DNA of 64,000 bases from Channa striata (lineage: Eukaryota; Chordata; Actinopteri; Anabantiformes; Channidae). The translations under genes and the position numbers were made by a program. Where the stretch lies: positions 15,193,501-15,257,500 of the forward strand of contig CM065184.1 in NCBI GenBank assembly GCA_033026295.1. The letters are read 5' to 3'. This document shows, in pieces, positions 10,911 to 22,740 of this stretch (the stretch's first letter is position 1; every line of letters begins with the position of its first letter). The notes beneath the pieces were generated by a model, which had not been told where the DNA came from, searched no databases, and was given only the letters and a program-made list of their open reading frames with translations.

Positions 10911-12156
10911 GAGCTAAGAAACAAGCTATATCACAATCCCTCACAGACCAGACATCACTCAGACAGCGTATTGGCCAGACATTACACACAAACACACACA
11001 TCACATGATGATATCACAGTGAAACATGCACTTCCACTGCAGACGCACACACATCCAAATGTGCAGCTGCTACTCATTTGCACTACAGATTAGCTTTCTC
11101 CAGCTATATTTACTTTCAGTGGGTGGAGCAACAGTGAAAGATACTCTATGGATTTTCTTTTATTAAGGCTTAAAAATAAGAAATCTCCACCAAAGACATA
11201 AATTCATTTAACTTTTTTATCGCTTTACGTTTAAGTACGAAAGAGCCAATTTGATAATGCACTTTAACCCCAATGAAACTCTATTCATTATGTCTCATAC
11301 AGACTTAAACCAACAATAACAGGCCTCTCCTCAGCTCTAGTGTCTGTCAGCCTTCAACCTGGATTAGCTTGTTCACCTGTGTCGCAGAGCTCAAATTCTG
11401 CCCAAAAATTATTAAAAAGACATCAGCCAGGTACATGTTTCTTCATTCCAAGATTTACAGTTCACAGATTTACAGCAGTGTGTCCGGCTGATGTGTTTTT
11501 AGTCGTTTTTTTGCACAACAGCACAGCCGCACAAACTCATCCAGGTGCAGGGTAACAAACATGAAGTGTGAGTAAAGGAACTTCATTGTTGGCTTCAGTG
11601 TCTGAAATCTGAAAAATGTATTTAAAGTTACCCAAATAATACAATAAATAAAACATCTATATTCAAGATTGTGACAAAACAGTGTTTATCTTATCAGTAA
11701 GCCACTGAACGAGGTAACAGAAATACCTGTAACATGGGGATGTTAACAGGGTTGAAACATTATGTGGCATATGTATGCGTGTAACATACTACATACATGT
11801 ATGCAGTGTAAAATATTCAAATTAACGTTTAGTGAAATGGGTTTTAATGTTAAACATTACATCAGGTGAATTACTACATCTTCCAGTACAGCAAGACTAG
11901 ACTTTTGTAAACCTGAAGGCTTTTATAATCACGTGTCATATGTTCGACCACTGAATGTAATTAGTAGAGTTTCCATATCTGATTTTGACCAAGTTTATTT
12001 TTGCTGTGTGGAAAATGGAGAGAAGACAATGTTTTTAGAAATTCTTTACAAGTCAGCTCGCTGCTCTGCAGTTTTCCAGATATACACACACTTTTGCCCT
12101 CTGACACAAACACACTTGAGGGACTGCTGACAGCAGGCAGGCCCGATGTGCAGCGG

Positions 12157-12157
<1 letters not shown>

Positions 12158-12187
<30 letters not shown>
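12158..12187. repeat. (GT)n microsatellite
   Basis: About 15 GT units. A shorter CA run follows at about 12378-12395 in the opposite sense. Confidence 0.95.
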
Positions 12188-12190
<3 letters not shown>

Positions 12191-12479
12191 GGATGGGCAG
12201 ACGGGGCTAGCGCGTTATCCTCTTATCCCCACTGTTGTGGAATAGAGAGGCAAGCAGCTGGAGGGACTGCAAGCAGCCTGATAATGCCAGTACTATTTTC
12301 TAACCCGCCATCTTAATCTTGTTACTCAAATGGTTGTGAAGAGAGAGTCATGAATTTTAATTTCTCTCAAACGCACGTACACACACACACACACACGCAC
12401 ATGTGTAGATCCCCCATCTCCCTCACATGCATAAGTAGTATCCCCACTGTGTCCGTGCACTCACACTCGCTTTCTCGCC

Positions 12480-13000
12480 GCTTTCTTTCGGTCTACCTCC
12501 TTCACTATTTTTACCTCCTCAGCTGCCTGGCTACCCCCCCCCCCTTTTTTTTCTGACATATCTTCCTTCACCCCTCTCTACTCTGCCACCCTCTATCTTC
12601 CCATTTCCTACATCACAACCCACTTCTCTGTTTGTTCAAGCCTGTCCTTCGATCCCTTCCTCCACTCGTCTCCCCATCCACCCAATCCCTCATTCTCTGT
12701 TTCCTAATCCTGCCGAGAGAGACCCCAGATATCCGGTTCATCCATTCCTCTCTTGTCTCAGAGCCCCCACCTCTTTTTTTTTTTTTCCCCCACCTCGTTC
12801 ACCTTCTCTCTGGTGTACACAAGCGGGGCAAGAATAAATGAGGAAAAAGGAGGCGGCAGAGAAATAGAGAGGCAAAGTGAGAGCACGGAAGAGGGAGACT
12901 GAAGCTGGGGTGAAAGTGGCAATAAAATAAACGACTTGCACCTTGGAAAGGAGGAAAAAAGAGAAAGGACTGTGGGGAAGGAGGGGTGGGGTGTTGGGTT
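12480..13000. repeat. Polypyrimidine-to-polypurine switch
   Basis: The plus strand is strongly pyrimidine-rich from about 12480 to 12810, with a C-run then T-run near 12535-12550 and another T-run then C-run near 12774-12790. It then turns abruptly purine-rich (GAGGAAAAAGGAGG and similar) to about 13000. The two halves are roughly complementary in composition. The ORFs on both strands here reflect low complexity. Confidence 0.75.
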
Positions 13001-13110
13001 GAGAGCCGATTTTGCCAGCCACCCATGAAGCTGATTAGGTAGCCCGCGATCAGGAGGAACAGCTTTGCTTGTTAAACTTTTCACCTCTGCGAGCTCTCAG
13101 CCCATGCTCC

Positions 13111-13141
13111 CCCCCCCACCACCACCACCACCACCACCACC
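13111..13141. repeat. (CCA)n microsatellite
   Basis: A CCA trinucleotide run after a C-run. In one frame it would encode polyhistidine, which explains the long spurious ORF. Confidence 0.93.
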
Positions 13142-13280
13142 TTCTCTTTCTCCATCCATCCCTCCATCTATCGCTTCCTTGCTTATTCTGCCTGGTAGCA
13201 TTTGAATGTGAATGCTGGCCACGGTCCTCAGCACCGGGCTCAGGCAGCTGCCCCATCCACGCCCAACCACCCCCTGGGCC

Positions 13281-13295
13281 GTCTCTCTCTCTCTC

Positions 13296-13340
<45 letters not shown>

Positions 13341-13341
13341 T
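13281..13341. repeat. (CT)n/(CTGT)n compound microsatellite
   Basis: A CT run passing into about ten CTGT units and back to CT, some 60 bases in all. Confidence 0.95.
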
Positions 13342-14360
13342 TCGCTCTGGGGGTCACAGGTTCAACCACCGGCCGGTGCCTGGAGGGATGGCTACAGGAA
13401 GATAACACACATGAGGCGTGCTGAAGGAGGGGGGGGGACTACATGGGAGAGGTTAGAGGTAGAGGAGTTTGTTCCTATTCAACACAAAGGAGGAATTGGA
13501 AAAAGCAGAATAAGAGGAAGTGGTGTAGAAGTGAAAATGTCTCAGGATGAGGTGGCGGGGAAAGCAGTGATGAAATGTGCGAGAAAACCTCAGGTAGCAA
13601 TTTAAATCACGCACACCTTCTGTTTTTGAGAGTCTTGTGACATTTTTGGCAATACGGCACCTAAAACACATGGTCGGGACCATCACTTTGTCTGGTTTTC
13701 CACCCAGTGGATATGACGGCTGATAATGACGCAGTACGTTATGTCATTGTTACGGTTATTCACCTTCATGTTGGTATTGTAAGTTTTTTTTTAAATTTCC
13801 ACTTTAGTCAGACCATGTTAAAACGGACCCTTTTGCTGGCGCTGTCGGTGTTGGCCCCCCCGCTGTGTTAACGCAGTGGTCTCGCTGAAATTATTAGGGG
13901 GCTGTGTTTTTTCACGCAGCGCTAATGTCTGCTTGAACATGGCCTAAAAATCGCCTAAATCTTTCAAAGATCCATGGTGGTGCTTCTCTTGCGTACTCTA
14001 CCATGCCTGCACACGACAATATATTTGTCCTTGTAGAAGCTGAATGAAGTGAGCAACTGGTTCATCGTGACTTTCAGTATTTCAGAGCAGAAGTTCTTAA
14101 AAGTCTCTTATTAAGAAGGGGGATTTTTTTTTTTGGACGATTGCAATGTCAATGTCTTGATTTCTCATGGGTGCCATAAAATAGATTTTGTGAGGAAATA
14201 AGGCCTTTACGTTTGTATTAAAGTAGTTCTGGGTTGTATGGATGGTCACCTGCATATAGCGTGTACGTGCTGCTGACTGGAGGAAATCCTGGGTCAGTCT
14301 GAGTTTGTGTTTGTTGTGAAGAAATCTTTTCACACAGTTCTCCACTATTTTGGTCTCACT

Positions 14361-14385
14361 GCACACACACACACACACACACACA
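14361..14385. repeat. (CA)n microsatellite
   Basis: A CA run just before the conserved-element candidate at 14400. Confidence 0.9.
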
Positions 14386-14399
14386 GACAATCACACACT

Positions 14400-14640
14400 C
14401 TCACATGAGCAGACCCATTAAACTCACTTTCATAAGTCTCTGATGATTTGGCCGGACACTAAGCGAGCTGATTAAACCCAAACTGCCAAGTCTGCTTAAA
14501 AGAGCAGTGAGTGGGCACCACATGGGCACCGCACAAAGCTGCATGTGAGAGGGTTTGTGTGTGCACGGGTACGTGCAGAGGAACAACTGGCAGAAAACTG
14601 ATCAGCGGCTGTGCTGATCATTTATCATTAATTCTCTGTT
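14400..14640. promoter_or_regulatory. Candidate conserved non-coding element (last camkmt intron)
   Basis: Unique sequence with ACCCATTAAAC, GCGAGCTGATTAAACCC, a direct pair of GGGCACC words about 10 bases apart near 14514-14530, and a perfect inverted repeat TGATCAGC / GCTGATCA at 14599-14620, followed by TTATCATTAATTC. A GT-rich patch at about 14550-14575 interrupts it. It ends about 420 bases before the final exon. No alignment was run. Confidence 0.4.
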
Positions 14641-15056
14641 TCCTGCTCATCCACTGTTTTTTTTTTTTATGATGGTGGGGGTGAATATCTGTGGTGGTTG
14701 TTTGTTAGGTGAGAAAAATTAACGAAAGAGGTGTTACAGATGAGATAATCAATTCATAGAGGTGAAGGGAGCAAGCTTGAATCTTGCAGACTTGGTGACT
14801 AAGTGATAGGTTTGATTCAAGTCTAGAGTATTAGACAATAAGCGGTTGGTAGAATTAGAATCTTGGAGAATTAGTCAGAAGGTTGACTCAAAGCATGAGA
14901 TATTTATTCGTTCAGGTGAATAAGGTTCTCTACTGTAGGAAAAAGAATGAAATGAAAAAGTAGATATTTTTTCCTAACTGCAATATTGCATAAAGAACTT
15001 CTTTAGGACATTTAGTCTTTGGACTTGAACGTTTTTTTTTTGTTTATGCCTTTCAG

Positions 15057-15155
15057 ATGCAGAGAGAGGGAAAGGAGGCGTACGACGAGAACATCCACTA
15101 TCCCCACCTCGTCACCTTGACCAAAGGACCTCGCCTTGTTAGCCACACTCAGTAA
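15057..15155 (+). CDS. camkmt: camkmt terminal coding exon with stop codon
   Basis: The exon starts after TGCCTTTCAG in phase 0, matching the phase 0 donor of the preceding exon, and runs 32 codons to TAA. It reads MQREGKEAYD then ENIHYPHLVTLTK and ends in a short tail, GPRLVSHTQ. CAMKMT of other vertebrates ends in the same Glu-Asn-x-His-Tyr-Pro-x-Leu-x-x-Leu-Thr-Lys block, the last beta strand of the fold, usually with only a couple of residues after the Lys; the tail here is slightly longer. The exon is confidently coding and is the 3' end of the gene. Confidence 0.94.
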   Translation: MQREGKEAYDENIHYPHLVTLTKGPRLVSHTQ

Positions 15156-18100
15156 AGCAGAAAGCGAGCCCTTGTTTTCGACACAGCACCACACCACACG
15201 CTTTCTTTGCTCCACTTGAGATGGAACGATGCTACACGGTAACGTCACTAATGTCATTTAGAAGTGATCTAAGTGATGACGACGAATGGTTCAAAAAGAC
15301 TAGTGCTGGAATACAGAAAAGTCACATTTCTCTGGTGTTTGGTGATATTTGAGATATTTTTCATATTAATATTGGCCACTATGGATTATATTTGAAGTGC
15401 ATATTTATATGTGAAGGACTTACCTCCAAAGCCGTGGAAGATACTTTTACTGTGGCTGAGGAGGAAGAAAAGGAGGATGCCAAATAAGTACGCAGGCACT
15501 CGGTCAGTCATGTTTGGATTAGGGAGTCATCCGTCCGTATGGTTCCTCCACCATCTATTAAATTGAGCCACATTGCCAAACATCATCTGGCCTTCATCCC
15601 TTCACTGACCCAGACATGGCTACCTTAACCAGTTCTCCAGTCCTCATCCCAACCGATAAACCAGTCACTTGTTCAGTCTGTTAATTCATCAGTCAGGAGT
15701 TTACGTACATAGACACTTGATCAGTCAGTCCTCCCATCGGTGTCAGTTCCCAAGTGAGCTTGCCCTCTTTAACCACTCAGTATTAACCTATGCCATTATG
15801 TTTCTGGCCCCAGCATCGAGGGCAGCTCAAATCCATTAACTATCACAGACTGTGGAGCAGCTCACAGCTTCCTCTGTGTTTCCTTCAGTTCTCTTTCTTT
15901 CCTTGTTCCGCCGCTTTAATTTCTTCTAATACAACGCATTCATCCCAGTCAGAGGTCAGCATTAAGAATTTCTTTTATGCATTACTTAGAGCATTGCATT
16001 AACATAAAGGCATGTTCAGATGAAGAAGCAATTGTTCCTGCCCGTGAGCTACAGCTTGCAGAGTGCACAGCAACATAACCACAGATACAAGTAGCCCCAC
16101 TACATCACGCTGTAATTCAATTTTGCACAGCTCTGCTGGTGTTATAACCCGTTTTAAGCTGTACAACAGACTCTTATTGAGATACCATAATTCCACCAAC
16201 ATCACCTCCAGCTCCTGCTCCTCTGATAGTGTTAAAAAGTTGCTAAACACTGCTAAAAGCTCCCAGTGTGAAACCACTTGCACGAAGTGCGAGTGTGTTT
16301 AAAGAGAGACAGAGACATGCACATTAGTCATGATTCTACTCACCTCACGTTTATTGACAAGTGACCCCGATACTGTGGAATAGATAAATATATATATAGA
16401 TATAGATATGCTCCTACAGAGCAGAATCTTTGTTCTTTGTGTGTGAACATTCTAACACAGACCTCTCTGTGGTCTACTACTGTCATTATTTACTGGTTGC
16501 AGATGAGTTGCTGCTTGTGCACCAATGTTCCCTGGTTTCGTTCTACTTTTGCTTGAGTCTCTGAAGTGCAACATTCCCTTGTGAACATATGTAAATGCTA
16601 ATCTAAACAAAAGTCTACCAAACCACTCAAAACTATTTTGGAAACCTGCTTGCTGACCATCATCTATTTGAAATCATGTTCTATGGACTATGCTATAGTT
16701 GTTGCCCCATGATTTCTTTAACAACGATAGCAAAACATTTCATCTTTCCACACAATTACCAATTTTACTCAGGTCTTTTCCCTTGTGTTCAGCTCTTTTA
16801 CTCCTTCTTGTGGTGTTGTAAAAAAAATGCCAGGGTCGGTGGGTTAATCAAACTAAATATGTACCAACCACTAGTAAGGCGTTTCTGTGTTTCACTGTGA
16901 TCCATTGCTGTAAAAACAGCCATGAAGCTATGCAGTATCTCCCAGCGGCTGCTGTTTACATCTCTCGTGTTTCTTTTATAATCCAGAATAGGAGGTTTTC
17001 CACATGTGTAACTGCTTGTAAAAGTAAAATAAGCCAATCAGTGGTTGGAGTGCTTTGAGAATCTACAGTAAATGGAATTGCAGAAAAAAGAAAAAGCTCC
17101 TGTTGCAGAGGTTTCGTATTTGATGGCATTTCTATGTGTAGTGCAGTGGCCTTTGATATTTGTGGCTTATGGATAAATACCATCCTAACTGTGACTGTGT
17201 GCAGCGGTTTACTGTGACATCTGCGCTGCATTGCTGCTTCTCTTAACATCACTGCCTCTATTAGTGGCAAAATGTTCACCTGGTGCACCCAACACGTGCT
17301 GCCGTGTCACATGGTGATGTCATCACGTGTTGTTGTGATATTAGTGCTGTACGCTACGACACTTGTCACTGTGAGATCAACAGACAGTCAAGACTTTTAC
17401 ATTTACTTTAGGCAAACATTACTCACATTTGTCATTGTGTTATGGGAGGTGTCCACGGGGCTGTTTAATTTAATTTATTTTAACAATTGTTGTTGGTCAT
17501 TTGTCATCCCTGTCCACACTCATCCAAGTCAAATTCAATTTAATTTTATATAGTTTTTTTTTTTAACCTCAAAAAAACAAATGTTAAGAAAGTTCCTCAA
17601 AACTTGGATCACGTTGCAGCTGCTTCTGTAGCTGCTCACTGTGCGGGGATGCCACATATTTTCAGAAATATCGGACTACAGATTATGTTATCATTTACAT
17701 CTGTTTTGTGCATATTGTAATTGGATGGATTCAAAGCATTTTTCTATTCCACCTAATTGATCCCTTTGTGTGGACAAGCTCCCTCTGCTTCACTGTTCGC
17801 GGTGGCTTGGACTTTTTTATTTAATGGTAGGGGAATTTTTTTGTGCGTGTGATTTAATATGCATACATTTTCCTAAAGAACTAATTTTATTCCCATTAAT
17901 TTGTCAATTTAAAAATGTACAATCATACATTATTTCATTAATCAAAACTGCTTTGAAACTTGAAATGCTACATTATTACATACTTACAAAACAGTGAATG
18001 AACATTTCAGTATCAAAACAGAAAGAAAAAATGACACATTGTAAACTGTCAATCTGCAGATTTCTAGATTTTCTGTGACAATTATATTTTTCCTCTCAAT

Positions 18101-18178
18101 AAATGCTTGTTGACAAAGCTGCTTGTGAAAAAGTGTGTTTTCCTTTGTTAAAACCTAAATGCTGACAGATGTAATAAA
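15156..18178 (+). other. camkmt: Probable camkmt 3' untranslated region (extent uncertain)
   Basis: It follows the TAA stop directly. No AATAAA occurs until 18098-18103; an ATTAAA variant near 15557 could serve a shorter form. The stretch is AT-rich and free of recognised transposons except a weak CAATTTAATTTTATATAG piece near 17530 that resembles a common fish repeat. Small ORFs here (up to 110 codons) look random. Whether the message runs the full 3 kb cannot be decided from sequence alone. Confidence 0.4.
18098..18178 (+). terminator. camkmt: Candidate polyadenylation region
   Basis: AATAAA at 18098-18103 is followed about 30 bases on by a GT/T-rich stretch (GTGTGTTTTCCTTTGTT), the expected layout of a cleavage signal. 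A second AATAAA lies at 18173-18178. These are the first two on this strand after the stop codon, about 2.95 kb away. Confidence 0.35.
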
Positions 18179-18278
18179 GTTTCCTTAAGCTCCAGATCGG
18201 CTGTGGCTTGCGCCTCAAACTCAATGGACTCCTGCCGGCTAAGGTGATGCCAAACAAGGTAACACCCACACACACACA

Positions 18279-18385
18279 GGCCACTTGATTAGGTACACCT
18301 GTAGGTACACCTAATACAATCCAATATGGTTCTAATTTTTTGGCCACACCATTATATCATGGTGGGCAAAAAATTAGAACCATCT
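18279..18385. mobile_element. MITE-like repeat fragment with palindromic core
   Basis: The stretch GGCCACTTGATTAGGTACAC resembles a very widespread repeat end (GGCCACTTTATTAGGTACAC) found in many animal genomes; AGGTACACCT is repeated 12 bases on. Next comes a near-perfect inverted repeat: GGTTCTAATTTTTTG at 18328 pairs with CAAAAAATTAGAACC ending at 18382, with a few bases between the arms. I read it as a degraded non-autonomous DNA transposon; the family is not certain. Confidence 0.6.
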
Positions 18386-18689
18386 GTTCTTATAATGCCC
18401 ACCAGTACAATTCCACTAACCACTTTGACCTCAGTCATAAACACATATTAGAATTATCACCTTTGTGAGAGTTCCAACTTAAAAACTGACAAATTACAGC
18501 CTTGTAAAATCAGAACATAGCAGAATTTATATTCAGAATTCTGGATCTGAGACACGGACCTGTTAACCACCTGAGATGACTTGTTTGCAGCCCATCATGC
18601 AGCTTTCAGTCTTATTCTTCAAAGGAAATTTTGTATTCTAAAGAACAGAGATGTTTTAAATGATTTTCTCAACGCTATCCGTACACAGG

Positions 18690-19110
18690 ATGAAAAGAGA
18701 GAGGGATAAAGAAGGGAGGGAAGCCAGTAATCCTGCAGGCTCACTCTTCTGTTTATCAGTCAGACGGAGGGAGGGTTAGAAGAAAGGGAGGGACCGAGGA
18801 GGCCTCCTGATCTGTCTTTTGATATTTTAAAGAGGTCTGTTCTCTCCTCCCCGACACTCTGCTGAAGCGACATGGAGAACAGATAGACTGAGATGAAGAC
18901 AGAGAAAAGAGAGAGGCTGAAAAAGACAGTAAGGTAGAGGACACTGAATAGGTGGAAGGAAAGGCAAAGTGAGACAGCTGGAAATGAGGTGCAACTAGAT
19001 CGAAACAGTGGGGAAATGCTTCAGCTGTGAAAGAAAAGAGAAGCTGACTGAGAGACTGAGATTGACCGGCCGAGTGAGTGATCGAACGGAGAAAAAGAGA
19101 GAGACAGAGT
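18690..19110. repeat. GA-rich (polypurine) tract
   Basis: Irregular GA-rich sequence with many GAGAGA and GGAGGGA words. The minus-strand serine/leucine-rich ORFs here come from this composition. Confidence 0.7.
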
Positions 19111-19114
19111 GCTC

Positions 19115-19225
19115 CCGGCTCGACACAAGGGCCCCATTAACTTGACCACTTGCCCTTTGCACACAAAGACATAGCCGGCCCACTGCCCCTCCCACCCAAT
19201 TATCCACGATTAGGCTCAGTGCACT
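19115..19225. promoter_or_regulatory. Candidate conserved non-coding element
   Basis: About 110 bases of non-purine-biased unique sequence between two GA tracts. Words include GGGCCCCATTAACTTGACC, CCCAATTATCCACGATTAGG (two homeodomain-like words) and a CTTTGCACACAAAG near-palindrome at about 19154-19167. The sharp break from flanking low complexity suggests constraint. Confidence 0.4.
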
Positions 19226-20879
19226 GTGTCAAGATGGAGAGGGAAGGAAAAGAGGAGAGGGCGAGAAAGGCAGGGAGGCACAGGGAGGAGGAAGAAGTAA
19301 AAGAGAGCACAGACTGAAAGAAGTGAGGGGTCGATAAAGAAAGCTGATAAAATTGTGAACAGGGAACGGATTCAAAAATGTCCTTTAGCACCTTCCATGC
19401 AAATGTAGTGTTGTGTGAATCTCTGGCAAATGGGCCGTTTTGTTTGTGTTGCTGTATGTTTTTTCTCTAAATGAAATATACATGTTAAAAAAGTGTTTTG
19501 CTGTGCACAGTTTACAGTGGTGACTCTGGGGATTGGAAGACGACGTGGATGCTGGTTTATATTTAGAAGTATTGACAGGAAATATTTCACCCAGCTTGCA
19601 AACTGACGGACATCAAACGTGAGAACAGGTAATTCATTATTGATTTAGGGACTGTATGGGCGTTGTTAAATATTATAAATGCAGAAACTGACCAAAGTTG
19701 TTTTTAACTACATCCCACTACACGTTTCAACTGGCTGCCTTGTGTGACCCTGACCTGCAACTGTTTTCCTTTTAAATTTTCATTTGCATCAAAACTGTGT
19801 GCAGATAAATGCACATATACTTTTACCCATTCTCCGTTTTATATTTCGAGGGTGCCGTCGACTCAGGTGTTCAACAACACCTCTGCGCAGTTACACAAAC
19901 CTCAACTAAAACAGTGTTCATGCTGTATGAGAGTGTACGGTGTGTGTGCATTTCACAGCCCAACGTGTTTACAGGTCCTCTGTACTTCGCTCCACCACCA
20001 CCATCACCCCTCCATCCATCCATCGCCCAGAATCTCTCAAAACCTTTCAAGCCTTTTCCTCTCTCTTCTCCTCCTCAAGGCAATTTGAGGAGGGCTTTTT
20101 AAATGATCCACTCATTATTGGTAGTGGAGTCACTTTGGTTTTTCAGCTCCGTCTGCTTGCCTTCCTGCTTCCTTTCCCCCATCTCCTCTTTATCTCTACC
20201 TGTTTTTAAGGGGCTTTTTCTGCCTGCACCCCCACCGCCTCCTACTCCTTCCTCCAGAATGGCTTTTTGGTCCGTTTGTTTGTGCTCATGAAGTGGAATG
20301 CAGCAAAGTCCCTGAGAGCATTTTTTTTTTCTGTTTTTTTAATTTAGAAAGCCATCGAGTATGAGTTTACGTGGCAGAGTGGGAGCTACCCCCAGCTCCC
20401 ACACAAACACACACCACATTCACAAGCCTCCACGTACACACACACCTGATGCTGGCCTTGACAGAAATAATGTTTTCCATTACAGGAGAAGGAACTGAGA
20501 AATATGTGGAGGTGGAATTCTTTCAGTATTAACGTAGTCACCTGGAGCTGAGTTTAATAGGATACTGTGTGCACAGAGTGGGAAATGTCTGTTTATTATT
20601 GTGTAGCTTTAAAAATAACAGCTTTTGTCACTTGTGGACATGTTTAACCGACATAAACACACAAAATCAATTGTGCGTTGACTCCCATCCGTTCTTTCAG
20701 AGGCTTGTCTGGCTACGTTGGCAGCTTACAGTTATCCCCGGTTACCTGTTCAGCCCTTCCACCTCTAATACCCATTAAACGTCTCTCTTTGGATATGCAG
20801 GAGAACTAGTTAGCCAACTGCTCACTGGAGCGAGCTGAGGTCAGTCTGAAGCCCGACAATATGTATGTGCGCGCACACA

Positions 20880-21200
20880 CGCACATCCACAGAGCACAGC
20901 GATGCTTAAACATGGGCTTATAGCGATGGGCTGCTAATTAAAGGGGCTGCCCTGTTGACAAAAGCACTCGACTTATCGTTGATTAGGTCGGGCTAGGCGG
21001 AAGCGAGAGACACGGAGAGAGAAAGAAGGAAACCGACCGCAACAGATATAGAATGAGACAAGTGGTTTGTGTTGGTGGAGAGTCCTTCCTGTAAATGTTG
21101 ACCATCTCTTGTGGCAGTGTTTACCCTACTTTTCATGGCGGAGGGCCGACATTAGCCGCTGTAGGAGCAGCGCTGAATTAACACCTGCCTCTCTGCATAC
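20880..21200. promoter_or_regulatory. Candidate conserved non-coding element(s)
   Basis: Two CpG-retaining blocks separated by a short purine-rich stretch. The first (about 20890-21005) has TGCTAATTAAAGGGGC, TTATCGTTGATTAGGTCGGG and a TTGACAAAAG word. The second (about 21130-21200) has GGCGGAGGGCCGACATTAGC and CGCTGAATTAACACC. CpG-rich unique sequence among AT-rich neighbours is the main evidence. Confidence 0.4.
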
Positions 21201-22379
21201 CAGCAGCTCCTTCCTGTGCCATTGTCTGCCTGTGACTTTCAGTCAGTTAATCAGTGAGGAACCACTAGTTCGTTAGCGAGCTACCAAATCGTTATGTTTC
21301 CGTATTGTTTTTGCATGAATTTGATACAATGATTAAATTAGGCCTTTTGTCAACATTCAGCTGTACTTTCAATTAACAAATTAACATCTACATTTAAATT
21401 TACAAATGAAGGTGATTTACATTAATACAACTATTAATTACCATTATTAATTAGTTAATAAGATAAAATTTTAATAAGATGTTCTAATCTCAATATGTGT
21501 TTCCATCAAATTTTACATAACTTATAACTTTCACGTTGGGGGTCAGTGAGGTCTTGTTATACTGTATTTCATTTTATTATTCTGAAAAGTCACTAAAGAC
21601 GACTTAGTTCTCGAATAAACAACAGTATTTGTCTTAAAATGTATGGAAGTTAAAGTAGCAGAAATTGAAAATGCCCAAGCAAAGTAAAACATACCTTAAA
21701 TTGTACTTTGCAGTATAGTATTGCCATCATATTCTTCTCGTGGGTGCCATCAGTTTTTTTCTGCATACGGATATTGTGGACGTCCATAAACAGGCCTTTG
21801 TGTTGGGTTCCCTCGCCAACAGGAAGAACACTGCAAGCTGGTCAACCAGAACAGACTGGGCTCAGGGGACGAGGCTCTTTAGGAAACAGTAGATGAAGCA
21901 AAATCATTTTACTTAATGAGCTGTTGCATAATAAGCCTTTATAAGATAATCAATGTTTTGACCTAAAAATGATGAAATTTTAAAATAGCCTCTGACTAAA
22001 ATATAAGCCCTAATAAATCCATAGTGTACGCAAATGTACTTTGTTACTTTACCTCACTTCATACATAAATCTACACAATGACGTGATAATACATAAAACA
22101 CATTTTTGAGCTGAGGACCAACCTAAGCAAAAGGCGAACTCTGCCTCAAAAATACAAGCAGATTTTGATTTCCCTAAAAGTTTGTCACTACTAACATAAC
22201 TTGTAAAATAATGAAAGTAAAAGGTGCTTATTTAGAATGAGCAGATCTTATTAGTATGTGTATAATTTATATAAGAAGTACATATATTTAAAACAGTGTG
22301 TTGACCTCTGGACTGTAGAAGCTTGCAGTGAGTTTAAAGAAAATTGAGCAGATGCAATTTGAATGACTTTTCTGTGCTG

Positions 22380-22740
22380 CGTCATGCACCAGCCTGTCTG
22401 ACAGTCCACCTGTAAATCTCAGACGCCCTTTGCTCTGTTGCCTCCTTGTGTACCTTGGTCTGTTTCCAGCTCTCCATGTATTTTTCTCCTCCTCTCTTCT
22501 GTGCCGCCTTCTCTTTGGCCTGTGTGCCTGTGGTCACCGGGGCAACAGCTCCAACCTGCCGACCCATGTTCCCGTGGGCCAGGGGCCATTAGGGGCCAGT
22601 CAACGAGCCTCTCTTCCTGCCACAAGTGGTGCTGGTGGGATGGTGGGATGGAGAGGGCCCTTGTCTCTGCTTTGAAGGTCAACGAGGCCACAGCCCAGCA
22701 CTCTGCCAGTGACTCTCAGGCCCCCCGGGCCAGCACAGAA
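22380..22740. promoter_or_regulatory. GC-rich candidate element with an RFX X-box
   Basis: A locally GC-rich unique segment. At 22533-22546 it carries GTCACC-GG-GGCAAC, which fits the RFX X-box consensus (RYYRCC, 0-3 bases, RGYAAC) at every position. Near-palindromic GGGCCAGGGGCC words follow. Overlapping ORFs on both strands (up to 127 codons) reflect the lack of stops in GC-rich DNA. It could be an RFX-bound enhancer or a remnant promoter. Confidence 0.35.

Larger units (their letters stand above)
8879..15056 (+). other. camkmt: Last camkmt intron
   Basis: A 6178-base intron from the GTAAGA donor to a TTTATGCCTTTCAG acceptor. It holds a degenerate L2-type repeat (about 9980-10080), several CA/GT, CCA and CTGT microsatellites, a strand switch from pyrimidine-rich to purine-rich DNA near 12830, and a conserved-element candidate at 14400-14640. 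The stretch 12195-12350 is unique (a GATAATGCC word) and may be a weaker element. In 11050-12050 I see only ordinary AT-rich sequence. The open frames here, including the longest in the window (178 codons at 13069-13605), come from simple repeats. Confidence 0.85.

Noticed and set aside
13350..13400. tRNA B-box-like AGGTTCAACCACC
   Set aside because: No A-box at the right distance and no SINE body follows; it lies next to a CTGT microsatellite.
13069..13605. The longest open frame in the window (178 codons)
   Set aside because: It is built from CCA and CTGT microsatellites (polyhistidine and Ser/Leu/Cys strings), lies in a camkmt intron, and overlaps equally open frames on the other strand.
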